A stretch of DNA of 7,228 bases from Verrucomicrobiota bacterium (GTDB taxonomy: Bacteria > Verrucomicrobiota > Verrucomicrobiia > Verrucomicrobiales > Verrucomicrobiaceae). Position numbers and translations under genes: made by a program. The notes beneath the pieces are model-generated. The model was given only the letters and a program-made list of their open reading frames with translations, ran no database searches and was not told where the DNA came from. Below, one piece after another: positions 1-6,431 of this stretch. The stretch lies in the NCBI GenBank assembly GCA_009885275.1, contig VFKY01000178.1, positions 1 to 7,228 of the forward strand, in the 5' to 3' direction. Position 1 is the stretch's first letter, and each line of letters begins with the position of its first letter.

Positions 1-101
1 CAGAGAAAATCATTACACAAGCCAACTGTTCTGTGCTTGCGGTGAAGCCGGAAAATTTTATCTGTCCTGTGGACGATCTGGCTGGATTACCCACGATCTA
101 G
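1..101 (+). CDS. Universal stress protein (UspA family), C-terminal fragment cut by the window edge
   Basis: Reading from base 3, the frame gives 32 residues to a TAG at 99-101. They include the stretch EKIITQANCSVLAVKPENF followed by ICPV. This is the typical end of UspA-fold proteins: the last helix after the G-(S/T)-TAEK nucleotide-binding loop, then the final beta strand usually written CSVLxVKP, and a short FxxPV tail. The ATP-binding glycine loop itself would lie just outside the window. Family members are small cytoplasmic nucleotide-binding proteins induced by starvation, hypoxia and other stress. The gene ends 75 bp before the sensor kinase on the same strand, so the two may share regulation. 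The assignment rests on a short but characteristic tail. Confidence 0.8.
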   Translation, partial: EKIITQANCSVLAVKPENFICPVDDLAGLPTI

Positions 102-176
102 AAACAGCAGTGTTACACTACTTGAAGTCCTGCCGTCTTAGTTAATCATGAAAGTATGTCTTATTAGTCTGATGCC

Positions 177-1271
177 ATGACCGCAACTACTCATCAGCAG
201 GAGGAAATCAGAGCGGAACTAGAATCGCTGCGAGAGGCGCTGCGAGTCAGTGAGGAGCGTCATCGCGCCATACTCGAGACAGCAGTAAACGCCATTATCA
301 CGATCGACGAACAAGGTATTATTCAGTCCGTTAATACTTCGACAGAAAAACTCTTTGGATTTACCAAAGTCGAAATGCTCGGAAAGAACATCAGCATGCT
401 TATGCCCACACCTTACCGTGAGCAGCATGATAACTACCTAGAGAATTATCGAAAAACGGGTGAGCGCAAAGTTATTGGAATTGGACGTGAAGTTGTTGCC
501 CAGCGCAAGGATGGCAGTGTGTTTCCGGTAGATCTCTCGATAGGAGAGGTGCTCTTGCCACAAGGCCGGATTTTTACGGGTATCATCCGTGATATATCGG
601 ATCGCAAGGAGTTGGAACAAAAGATATTGGAAATTAGCGAAGAAGAGCAGCAACGCATCGGCCAGGACATTCACGATGATCTTTGTCAGCAACTTGCCGC
701 CATTGGTTGTTTGGCCAAGGTTGCCCACCAACGACTGAAGCAAACTGATTCGGAAGAGGCGGACGGGCTGTCTGACATTGTTCGACTCATCACGCACGCA
801 AATACACGCGCACGTGAGATGTCTCGAGGGCTTGTGCCCGTCGTATTGGATTCTGATGGTCTTATGGCTGCACTGGGAGAGCTGGCAGTCGGGACGGAAA
901 AAATCTTCCGTATCACCTGTCGTTTCTGGTGTGATCAACCGGTGCATGTGCGCGATAATAAAACGGCGGTGCAGCTATATCGTATTGCACAGGAAGCGGT
1001 GGGGAATGCCATCAAGCATAGCAATGCCGATCGCATTGAAATATTGCTCACGGCATCAGAAGGGAACATTCATCTTTGCATTCGAGATAACGGTAATGGC
1101 ATCACGGATCACGTTCCCGGAAAAGGCACGGGCATGGGATTGCTCACAATGACTCACCGCGCAAAAATGCTTGGTGGGCAGCTTACTGTTAGTCCGGTCA
1201 GCATCGGCGGTACGCAGGTGCTCTGTGTGATCCCGATGCCAGCAAACATTTCGAAGGTCACCAACTGGTAA
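177..1271 (+). CDS. FixL-like haem-PAS sensor histidine kinase with HisKA_3/NarL-type kinase core
   Basis: This 364-residue protein has no signal peptide or membrane segment, so it should be a soluble sensor kinase. Residues 1-30 look like a coiled coil, 31-145 form a PAS domain, and 146-364 form a HisKA_3 dimerisation and HATPase_c core. The H-box reads RIGQDIHDDLCQQL with His166 as the predicted phosphorylated residue. The N-box includes Asn277 (EAVGNAIKH). The G1 box is DNGNGI (304-309) and G2 is GKGTGMGL (315-322). The PAS domain resembles Bradyrhizobium FixL: His84 in the HDNYL motif aligns with the haem ligand His200, Arg104 in GIGR with Arg220, Leu120 with Leu236 and Ile122 with Ile238. 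FixL Arg206 is replaced by Asn90. Oxygen or other gas sensing is therefore the likely role, by inference from residues. ATG 177 is the first possible start, because an in-frame TAG lies at 165-167. The stop overlaps the next start (TAATG), so its partner is the following response regulator. Confidence 0.95.
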   Translation: MTATTHQQEEIRAELESLREALRVSEERHRAILETAVNAIITIDEQGIIQSVNTSTEKLFGFTKVEMLGKNISMLMPTPYREQHDNYLENYRKTGERKVIGIGREVVAQRKDGSVFPVDLSIGEVLLPQGRIFTGIIRDISDRKELEQKILEISEEEQQRIGQDIHDDLCQQLAAIGCLAKVAHQRLKQTDSEEADGLSDIVRLITHANTRAREMSRGLVPVVLDSDGLMAALGELAVGTEKIFRITCRFWCDQPVHVRDNKTAVQLYRIAQEAVGNAIKHSNADRIEILLTASEGNIHLCIRDNGNGITDHVPGKGTGMGLLTMTHRAKMLGGQLTVSPVSIGGTQVLCVIPMPANISKVTNW

Positions 1272-1924
1272 TGAAACGTCTTCTGCTTATCGACGATCAT
1301 CCCATCATGAGGCATGGGTTGGCGCAGCTTATTCGTGCAGAATCAGACCTTGAAGTCTGTGGCGAAGCCGGCACTGCGACAGAAGGTTTGCAGATGGTGA
1401 TCAAGAAGAAGCCTGACCTCGTTGTCGTCGATCTCACTTTGCCGGATAAACATGGTCTAGAATTTATCAAGGACATGCAGATACAGCATCCGCATACTTT
1501 ATTACTGGTGTTATCCATGCATGACGAGTCGCTATATGCCGAACGGGTGCTTAGAGCTGGGGCACGCGGTTATGTGATGAAGGAAACCGCTGCGGACACT
1601 CTCATTCAAGCGGTAAGACGAGTGCTTGGTGGTGGTATTTATCTTAGCGAGAAAATGTCCAATATCCTTTTGGAAATGGTGACGGGGAATCGCAAGCAAG
1701 CGCATCAGTCATCACTGGAAATACTTACTGATCGTGAACTGGAAGTGCTCCAGATTATTGGTCTTGGCAAAGGCACACGTCAAATCGCTGATCAACTCCA
1801 TATCAGTGTTCGCACCGTTGATGCTCATCGGGCCCATCTTAAAGAGAAGCTGCAACTCCCTGATGGCAATGCTTTGGTGCGTTATGCCGTGCGCTGGATG
1901 GAGAGTCGGGACAGTGGAGCGTAG
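1271..1924 (+). CDS. NarL/FixJ-family response regulator (REC plus LuxR-type HTH)
   Basis: This 217-residue protein is a DNA-binding response regulator and the expected phosphorylation target of the upstream kinase. Residues 1-120 form the receiver domain. Its acidic pair is Asp8-Asp9, the phosphoacceptor is Asp54 in VVVDLTLPD, the switch residue is Ser82 in LSMHD, and the conserved Lys104 is in VMKE. A linker follows, and residues about 148-210 form a LuxR/GerE helix-turn-helix: LTDRELEVLQII, then QIADQLHISVRTVDAHRAHLKEKL. Length and layout are normal for the NarL/FixJ group. ATG 1271 shares one base with the kinase stop codon, which implies translational coupling. I see no shine-dalgarno of its own beyond the coupled arrangement. 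Target promoters are not identifiable from this sequence, though the adjacent universal stress gene and the AraC gene are candidates. Confidence 0.97.
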   Translation: MKRLLLIDDHPIMRHGLAQLIRAESDLEVCGEAGTATEGLQMVIKKKPDLVVVDLTLPDKHGLEFIKDMQIQHPHTLLLVLSMHDESLYAERVLRAGARGYVMKETAADTLIQAVRRVLGGGIYLSEKMSNILLEMVTGNRKQAHQSSLEILTDRELEVLQIIGLGKGTRQIADQLHISVRTVDAHRAHLKEKLQLPDGNALVRYAVRWMESRDSGA

Positions 1925-1938
1925 AGGAATCCCCTACG
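1920..1938 (+). terminator. Small inverted repeat over the response-regulator stop codon, possible weak terminator or operator
   Basis: The arms CGTAGAGG (1920-1927) and CCCCTACG (1931-1938) pair with one A-C mismatch around an AAT loop. The hairpin spans the TAG stop of the response regulator (1922-1924). No T-run follows, so it is not a canonical intrinsic terminator. A transcript-stabilising hairpin or a regulator site is equally possible. Confidence 0.3.
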
Positions 1939-1958
1939 CCACTGTTGCGTATACTACT

Positions 1959-1973
1959 CATGGTAGAACCATG
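1959..1973. promoter_or_regulatory. Short perfect inverted repeat upstream of the AraC-family gene
   Basis: CATGG (1959-1963) and CCATG (1969-1973) flank a 5-base spacer, about 70 bp before the AraC-type start. A TATACT at 1950-1955 just upstream resembles a -10 box, but no convincing -35 box lies at the right distance. The repeat could be an operator for the AraC-family or NarL-type regulator. Five-base arms can easily occur by chance. Confidence 0.2.
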
Positions 1974-2041
1974 TCCGCTACGAATTACAATTCTTGGTGA
2001 AATGGTTAGTGTGGTGTTGTTCAAAACAACCTCGATTCACC

Positions 2042-2854
2042 ATGAATTCATCTGAAGACACCCAGGATATTGTTTCTCGCCTTGCCAAGAGCGAACTCTT
2101 TTTGCGTTATCGTGACGCTTTCGGCCTTACCACTGGCAGCACCATCATGTTAAGTTCTACAAATAAATCTCCCAAAACAAATCTAGATGCCCTCCCCTTT
2201 CTGGTGGACTTCCGTGAGCCAGTTTTGGTTGATGCTCGGGCCATCGCCTATCTTTTACTTCAACCCATCCGTTTGTCTGATGGTGAATACGCGAGTTTTG
2301 ATGTCAGTGCGCGCAAGATGCTCGATCAAGGATGCACGGCCGCACAATTGCGCTCATCACAAAATATTTTTGAAAAAACACATGTCATGACCACAGAACG
2401 CTACGAAGCTCTCGCTGTTATGATGAGATTATTTGCCTCCCAACTAGGTGAACAGGCGGAGAAGCTTCTGTTCGAAAAAACTGAAAACGAACCACCAGCG
2501 GTGAGTCGGGCTCGTCAATATATCATTACGCATCTCATGGAGCCGCTTGGCCTTGAAGATGTGGCGCAACACTCAGGAGTCAGCCCCTTTCATTTTTGTA
2601 AAATCTTTAAGAAGGCCACTAAGTTAACCTTCACTGATTTCGTCAATCGTGCTCGCGTGGAGTTAGCCAAACGGCTTCTCCTCAAGCCACAATTTCGTAT
2701 TACCGAGGTTGCCTATGACGCGGGATTCCAATCGCTCTCGCAGTTCAATCGCAGTTTTCGCCGCATCATGAATCAGTCACCGAAGCAATTTCGCGCAGGG
2801 AAGAGCGGCATGAGTAGTCCCTTAAGTTTTCTCCCGCAGGGAGTGACCGGTTAA
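2042..2854 (+). CDS. AraC-family transcriptional regulator with a shortened PocR-like sensory domain
   Basis: From ATG 2042 the protein has 270 residues. Residues 150-252 form a clear AraC-type double helix-turn-helix: the first around 170-194 (LEDVAQHSGVSPFHFCKIFK), the second around 218-252 (RITEVAYDAGFQSLSQFNRSF, then NQSPKQFR). The N-terminal 140 residues resemble the PocR sensory domain found before AraC domains in Verrucomicrobia. The opening SELFLRYRDAFGLTTG, the AIAYLLLQPIRL strand and the segment FEKTHVMTTERYEALAVMMRLFA fit that family. However, the central block that usually carries the CxxC-type cysteines is absent, leaving Cys98 and Cys186 as the only cysteines. The frame also opens further upstream from TTG 1994 or GTG 1997. 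ATG 2042 was preferred because the PocR-like similarity begins after it, although it lacks a clear ribosome binding site. It follows the response regulator by 117 bp on the same strand. Its ligand and targets are unknown. Confidence 0.92.
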   Translation: MNSSEDTQDIVSRLAKSELFLRYRDAFGLTTGSTIMLSSTNKSPKTNLDALPFLVDFREPVLVDARAIAYLLLQPIRLSDGEYASFDVSARKMLDQGCTAAQLRSSQNIFEKTHVMTTERYEALAVMMRLFASQLGEQAEKLLFEKTENEPPAVSRARQYIITHLMEPLGLEDVAQHSGVSPFHFCKIFKKATKLTFTDFVNRARVELAKRLLLKPQFRITEVAYDAGFQSLSQFNRSFRRIMNQSPKQFRAGKSGMSSPLSFLPQGVTG

Positions 2855-2875
2855 GAAGTGTATTCGAATGGAACC

Positions 2876-2895
2876 TGCTGCGTAAGTGCGTAGCA
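2876..2895. terminator. Hairpin between converging genes, possible bidirectional terminator
   Basis: TGCTGCG (2876-2882) and CGTAGCA (2889-2895) pair over seven bases, with one G-T pair, around a TAAGTG loop. It sits in the 55-bp gap between the convergent AraC-family gene and accD. Neither strand shows a T-run after the stem, so termination is inferred mainly from location. Confidence 0.35.
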
Positions 2896-2909
2896 AATAT
2901 TCGCGCACC

Positions 2910-3752
2910 TCAGGCTGCATTTTTACACTGAATGTAAGAAAGCAGTTTCGCTAATATATCTCGCATTTGGGCGCGCGGGACGATTCGGTCTACCAGTCCG
3001 TGTTCCTTCATGAATTCGGCGGTTTGGAAGCCAGGTGGGAGATCCGCGTGGGTGGTCTCTTTGACAACGCGAGGACCCGCGAAACCAATCATGCACTTGG
3101 GTTCGGCGAGGATGATGTCGCCGATAGTCGCAAAGCTAGCGGTCACACCACCCGTAGTGGGATGGGTGAGTACAGAGATATAAGGGAGTTTGGCATCGCT
3201 GTGACGGGCTAATGCTCCACAGGTCTTGGCCATCTGCATGAGACTGAGAATGCCCTCGTGCATCCGGGCTCCACCTGAGGCGCTAAAAATGATGACGGAG
3301 CAGCGCTCCTTAGTGGCCAATTCAATAGCGCGGGTGATTTTTTCACCGACCACGCTGCCCATGCTGGCTCCGAGGAAGCGAAAATCCATGATGGCCAGCA
3401 CCACGGGCATACCATCGATGGTAGCTTTACCGGTAACGACAGCTTCGTTGAGTCCGGTCTTGGCTTGATAGGCTTTAACTTTGCCAAGGTAATCCTTGAA
3501 CCCGAGAGCATTGACTGAGTCGAGGTCCGCATCAATTTCCCGAAAACTGCCTTCATCAACAAGGGAAGCAATGCGTTCATCCGAGTTAAGCGTAAAGTGA
3601 TGATCGCAATGCACGCAGACACGCAGATTTTTGGCTAGGGTTTGTTCATAAAGACTTTCATTGCAGGAGGGGCACTTCACCCACAAGCCTTCAGGCATGT
3701 CTTTTTTCTTTTCGCCAAGATTACTGACTGATCGTTTGCTAAAAAATCCCAT
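2910..3752 (-). CDS. accD: Acetyl-CoA carboxylase carboxyltransferase subunit beta
   Basis: AccD pairs with AccA to move the carboxyl group from biotin carrier protein to acetyl-CoA, making malonyl-CoA for fatty acid synthesis in the cytoplasm. The 280-residue length is normal. The N-terminal zinc ribbon is complete: Cys27, Cys30, Cys46 and Cys49 in CPSC and CVHC, preceded by the family-typical DMPEGLWVKCP. The crotonase-fold carboxyltransferase core follows, with FRFLGASMGSVVGEK (124-138), SASGGARMHEG (157-167), the glycine-rich THPTTGGVTASFA (196-208) and FAGPRVV (224-230). ATG 3752 fits the family start. It lies 90 bp after the lipoprotein gene and is the last gene of the minus-strand cluster. 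It converges with the AraC-family gene. The 90-bp gap leaves room for its own promoter, which would suit an essential gene. Confidence 0.98.
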   Translation of the reverse strand: MGFFSKRSVSNLGEKKKDMPEGLWVKCPSCNESLYEQTLAKNLRVCVHCDHHFTLNSDERIASLVDEGSFREIDADLDSVNALGFKDYLGKVKAYQAKTGLNEAVVTGKATIDGMPVVLAIMDFRFLGASMGSVVGEKITRAIELATKERCSVIIFSASGGARMHEGILSLMQMAKTCGALARHSDAKLPYISVLTHPTTGGVTASFATIGDIILAEPKCMIGFAGPRVVKETTHADLPPGFQTAEFMKEHGLVDRIVPRAQMRDILAKLLSYIQCKNAA

Positions 3753-3768
3753 GGTTTGTAAATCGGTT

Positions 3769-3802
3769 AAAAAAGAGCCTAGCAGGAGGTGGGGGAACCT
3801 GC
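3769..3802 (-). terminator. Weak hairpin and T-run between the lipoprotein gene and accD
   Basis: On the minus strand GCAGG (3802-3798) pairs with CCTGC (3786-3782) across an 11-base loop. A run of six T follows at 3774-3769, seven bases after the stem. The stem is short and the T-run is distant, so at most this is a partial terminator or attenuator before accD. It could equally be chance. Confidence 0.25.
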
Positions 3803-3842
3803 AACTTCTCTGGCAAAGTCATCGCGACTTCTCGTTTCAAAG

Positions 3843-4238
3843 TTATTTGGAAGGTATGACACTGGATCGCTCGCTATAAAAATTATCCAGTTGTTTCATA
3901 TACGCCTCTTGGGCGGCGGCAAAGACATCTTTGTGATAAAGGCCCTTCAAATGTTCGGACACGACCGCGTTGTATGCTTTCGTTTCCTCACAAAGCTCTT
4001 TGGTGACTAGACAACCAGCAACAGGATGCAAAATCACACCGTATTCCGTTTTAAGGATTTTAGCCAAGAAATCATCATGACTTGATCGCTTGCCATAGAC
4101 GCGATATTCAGGTTTACCTGCTTGAATGTCTTTTTGCGCTTGATCCCGAGCCTTAGCCTCGGTCGCACTCTTACAGGCAGGGAGGATTATTGCCAGCAGT
4201 GCGAGGAAAAGGAGAGTCAGAAGTTTCATGTAACGCAT
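3843..4238 (-). CDS. Small predicted lipoprotein of unknown function
   Basis: From ATG 4238 the protein has 131 residues. It opens MRYMKLL, followed by a strongly hydrophobic stretch LTLLFLALLAIIL and a lipobox-like PACKS. This is a type II signal peptide with the acylated cysteine predicted at residue 22. The mature part is polar and mostly helical, with KDIQAGKPEYRVYG, then a YGVILHPVAGC segment and the paired Cys76 and Cys83. It has no domain I can name, though the K-T-E-YGV...GC pattern seems like a conserved small family rather than a random frame. Other possible starts are GTG 4253, ATG 4247 and ATG 4229. None has a good ribosome binding site, and ATG 4229 (MKLLTLL) is equally plausible. 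It lies between comF (37 bp upstream) and accD (90 bp downstream) and is probably co-transcribed with comF. The likely location is the periplasmic face of a membrane. Confidence 0.65.
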   Translation of the reverse strand: MRYMKLLTLLFLALLAIILPACKSATEAKARDQAQKDIQAGKPEYRVYGKRSSHDDFLAKILKTEYGVILHPVAGCLVTKELCEETKAYNAVVSEHLKGLYHKDVFAAAQEAYMKQLDNFYSERSSVIPSK

Positions 4239-4275
4239 CACGAACATGGTCACATTTTCTTGGCATTTAGTTGAT

Positions 4276-5037
4276 TCAACCGCGCGCCACGGTGATGACC
4301 ACTACTCGGTGGACTTTAGCATTCTTCTTTAAAATACGCGCGCATTCGCTGGTGGTCGAACCGGTAGTGAGCACATCGTCCACCAGCAAGACATTACGCC
4401 CCTTGAGTCGAGCATGAAGAGTTGACGAGGATTTGACCTGAAACGCTTGATGTAAATTCTCCATGCGTTGATGTCGTGACAGGGATGCTTGTGGCGTGGT
4501 GGAACGCACGCGCTTAAGGGCATCAAGCGCGGTAATTCCACTGATGTCGGCGAGAACACGGCAGAGTTCCCAGGCTTGATTGTATTCACGCTCTCTTTGT
4601 CGAGCATGGTGCAGGGGTACAGGCACCAGTGCCCATTGAGTGACGTCCTCAGTGACGAGGCGAGGATCCTCCAATGTCTTTTGCAAAAGACACCCAAGAA
4701 GTCCGCTTAAATGCAATTCGTGTTGATACTTAAACCGATGAATAAGCTCCCTGACTGCGTCTTTAGCATGGTAGCCTGAAATGGCGCACTCAAAGTGCAG
4801 CTTGAGATCAGCACAGTTCCCACAACGAAATGAGCTAGAGATCGCGCCGTCATAGGGTTCGCCGCAACACTCACAAAAGGGGGGCAGCATGCGTGGTAAC
4901 TTTTGAAGGCAGTCAACGCATAACCAGCGGGCCTCATTTTGCTGATTGTAATAGAGCATCACCTCGCATGATTCGCATCGACGTGGATAAACCAAATCAA
5001 GCAAAGCCGTGCCATAGTTCTTTAAGGCGCTCATCAT
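4276..5037 (-). CDS. comF: ComF family protein (phosphoribosyltransferase-like, amidophosphoribosyltransferase fold)
   Basis: The 253-residue protein has the usual ComF plan. An N-terminal zinc region carries four CxxC pairs: Cys21/24, Cys40/43, Cys55/58 and Cys72/75. A type I phosphoribosyltransferase domain follows, with the substrate-side motif LVPVPLHHARQREREYNQA (137-155) and the PRPP-binding motif VLLVDDVLTTGST (216-228). Homologues (ComFC, GntX) assist natural transformation, interacting with DNA-uptake and recombination proteins, but many non-competent bacteria also have one. The start is decided by signals: a GAAGGA at 5049-5044 sits six bases before ATG 5037 and nine before ATG 5034. 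ATG 5043 directly abuts it and is unlikely. ATG 5037 overlaps the TGA of the upstream DUF2851 gene (ATGA), so the two are translationally coupled. No other competence gene is in the window. Confidence 0.93.
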   Translation of the reverse strand: MMSALKNYGTALLDLVYPRRCESCEVMLYYNQQNEARWLCVDCLQKLPRMLPPFCECCGEPYDGAISSSFRCGNCADLKLHFECAISGYHAKDAVRELIHRFKYQHELHLSGLLGCLLQKTLEDPRLVTEDVTQWALVPVPLHHARQREREYNQAWELCRVLADISGITALDALKRVRSTTPQASLSRHQRMENLHQAFQVKSSSTLHARLKGRNVLLVDDVLTTGSTTSECARILKKNAKVHRVVVITVARG

Positions 5038-6428
5038 GACCATTCCTTCAAGCGTTCAGGGAACGGGCACTCGGAGCAGGCCGAATCGTCTTCGAGGCAG
5101 TAATCCTCATAAATTTGTAGTAATCCTTGCTGCTGAAACAGTCGCTTTTGAAATTTAGCGGCATTCAGATGTTCACCGAATAATCGTAGGGTGGCTCGTC
5201 GTACTTTTTGATTGTCGAGTACCGCAGGCAATTTTTTGTAATCCTCCCACAGCCTAGCATCTTCAAGCGTCAACAGTGGATAGGCGATATTGGCGAGCAT
5301 TTCCTGTACTCGCGATTTGCCGATGATTGCGATGCTGTTTTTGCTCGGTGTTGCCAGCAGAGTGTAGTGCTGACTCCAGTAATCATGCTCTAGTGCCAGT
5401 AGCGTATCGGTAAAGGCTTTGCGATTCCATGAATTAACATCGAGTAAGGGAGCGGATACACGCTTCCAATATCGCAGCATGGCGCTAAGTGCCCCCACGC
5501 GACGTTGCGGGTGATTGCCTGGCCTCGATCCGGCGATCTGCCAGACAGGTTGGTTTGGTGGTAGGAGCCAATCGGCATAGGCAGCGCGCTGTTTCCACCA
5601 CTGCTTCCAAATCGCTCTCAGATAGAGGCGCGTCTCCGGTTCGGTGTCTTCATAGCGGACAGCTTCGAGGAAACCCGACACCCCGAAGAGGAGGGCCTCA
5701 CGCTGTGCTTCACTTTGTTTGAGCATCATGCGCAAAGGTAAACGTTGTGCGAGGATGGTGAAGGGGCGCTGGTTGTTGCGATAGCCCAGGGCATTGGCAA
5801 GGCATTGATAGATCGCTTGTTCGCGTCCATGAATGCGCACTATGGCATGAATTTTTTTACCCTTACGTTGCAGTCGATATTGTGCTGCGGACTCCAGTAA
5901 GGCGGCAATGGCTGATTCACCCATTTCACGCAAGGGTGTGGAGCAGCGACCTGGTCGCGCCTCTGCCGTGCGCTTTGGTCGGACATTAGCCCGCAACATT
6001 TCTGGCGTAAGAAGAACTTGGATCACTTCACGATGCTGCGCGGTACGCGTGTAGAGGCGAGCGCTGGAGGATGTCGTGTAGAGATGCAGCACGACATTTT
6101 CGTAGGCGGTATTGGCACCATGACCATGGCGCTCCCAGTCACGCACATCAGGATCAAGTTCGATATCCCCCCGAAGAGTTTTTCCATCGTACTGCACTGC
6201 GCATCCAGTGAAATCGGGACCGCTCGCGTGATTCCAGATTCCGTAGTCGCGAATGGATATTTGTTTCCCCTCCGCGGTGGTGAATTCAGCGCCAAATTCA
6301 CCCGCGAACCACAAGCTCTGCAAGTCCAGTTCAGACAAGGATGCATCCCATGTCAGGCTGGGTCTCTCTTGCAAGTCAGAGAAGGCGGATTCAAGGAAGC
6401 TGCGGTAACGCAGAGAGAGCGGCAGCAT
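5034..6428 (-). CDS. DUF2851 family protein
   Basis: This 464-residue protein is predicted to be soluble. Its N-terminal region carries the features I associate with DUF2851, a family common in Bacteroidetes and Verrucomicrobia. These are WFAGEF (40-45), GPDF (70-73), GDIEL (87-91), DWERHGH (97-103) and AYENVVLHLY (108-117). The middle is basic and tryptophan-rich (WKQWWKQR). The C-terminus carries a Cys triad, Cys444, Cys451 and Cys454, in YC...ACSECPFP, which also seems typical of the family. The function is not established. The spacing of acidic residues in GPDF...GDIE and the cysteine tail recall PD-(D/E)XK nucleases with a metal or Fe-S site, but no lysine follows the glutamate in the usual place, so this is only a guess. 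It starts three bases after the GATase1/ThuA-like gene and overlaps comF, so the three are probably one transcript. Confidence 0.85.
   Translation of the reverse strand: MLPLSLRYRSFLESAFSDLQERPSLTWDASLSELDLQSLWFAGEFGAEFTTAEGKQISIRDYGIWNHASGPDFTGCAVQYDGKTLRGDIELDPDVRDWERHGHGANTAYENVVLHLYTTSSSARLYTRTAQHREVIQVLLTPEMLRANVRPKRTAEARPGRCSTPLREMGESAIAALLESAAQYRLQRKGKKIHAIVRIHGREQAIYQCLANALGYRNNQRPFTILAQRLPLRMMLKQSEAQREALLFGVSGFLEAVRYEDTEPETRLYLRAIWKQWWKQRAAYADWLLPPNQPVWQIAGSRPGNHPQRRVGALSAMLRYWKRVSAPLLDVNSWNRKAFTDTLLALEHDYWSQHYTLLATPSKNSIAIIGKSRVQEMLANIAYPLLTLEDARLWEDYKKLPAVLDNQKVRRATLRLFGEHLNAAKFQKRLFQQQGLLQIYEDYCLEDDSACSECPFPERLKEWS
5044..5049 (-). promoter_or_regulatory. Ribosome binding site that fixes the comF start
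   Basis: GAAGGA on the minus strand lies inside the end of the DUF2851 gene, six bases before ATG 5037 and directly next to ATG 5043. Spacing supports 5037 (or 5034) as the true comF start. Confidence 0.6.
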
Positions 6429-6431
6429 GGA

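Noticed and set aside
2..145. Open frame of 47 codons reading into a Cys-rich peptide at the left edge
   Set aside because: It overlaps the frame that encodes a recognisable universal stress protein C-terminus, so it is most likely a shadow frame.
102..176. FNR/FixK-like box (TTGAT-N4-ATCAA) before the oxygen-sensor type kinase
   Set aside because: I looked because of the predicted oxygen sensor, but found only partial half-sites with wrong spacing.
438..947. 169-codon open frame on the minus strand inside the kinase gene
   Set aside because: The plus strand over the same bases encodes the conserved PAS and H-box motifs; the antisense product resembles nothing I know.
1994..2041. Upstream extension of the AraC-family gene from TTG 1994 or GTG 1997
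   Set aside because: The added 16 residues are Cys/Trp-rich and unlike the family N-terminus; the PocR-like similarity begins after ATG 2042. The extension cannot be fully excluded.
3209..3622. 137-codon frame on the minus strand inside accD
   Set aside because: It overlaps accD in another frame, and accD has all expected motifs.
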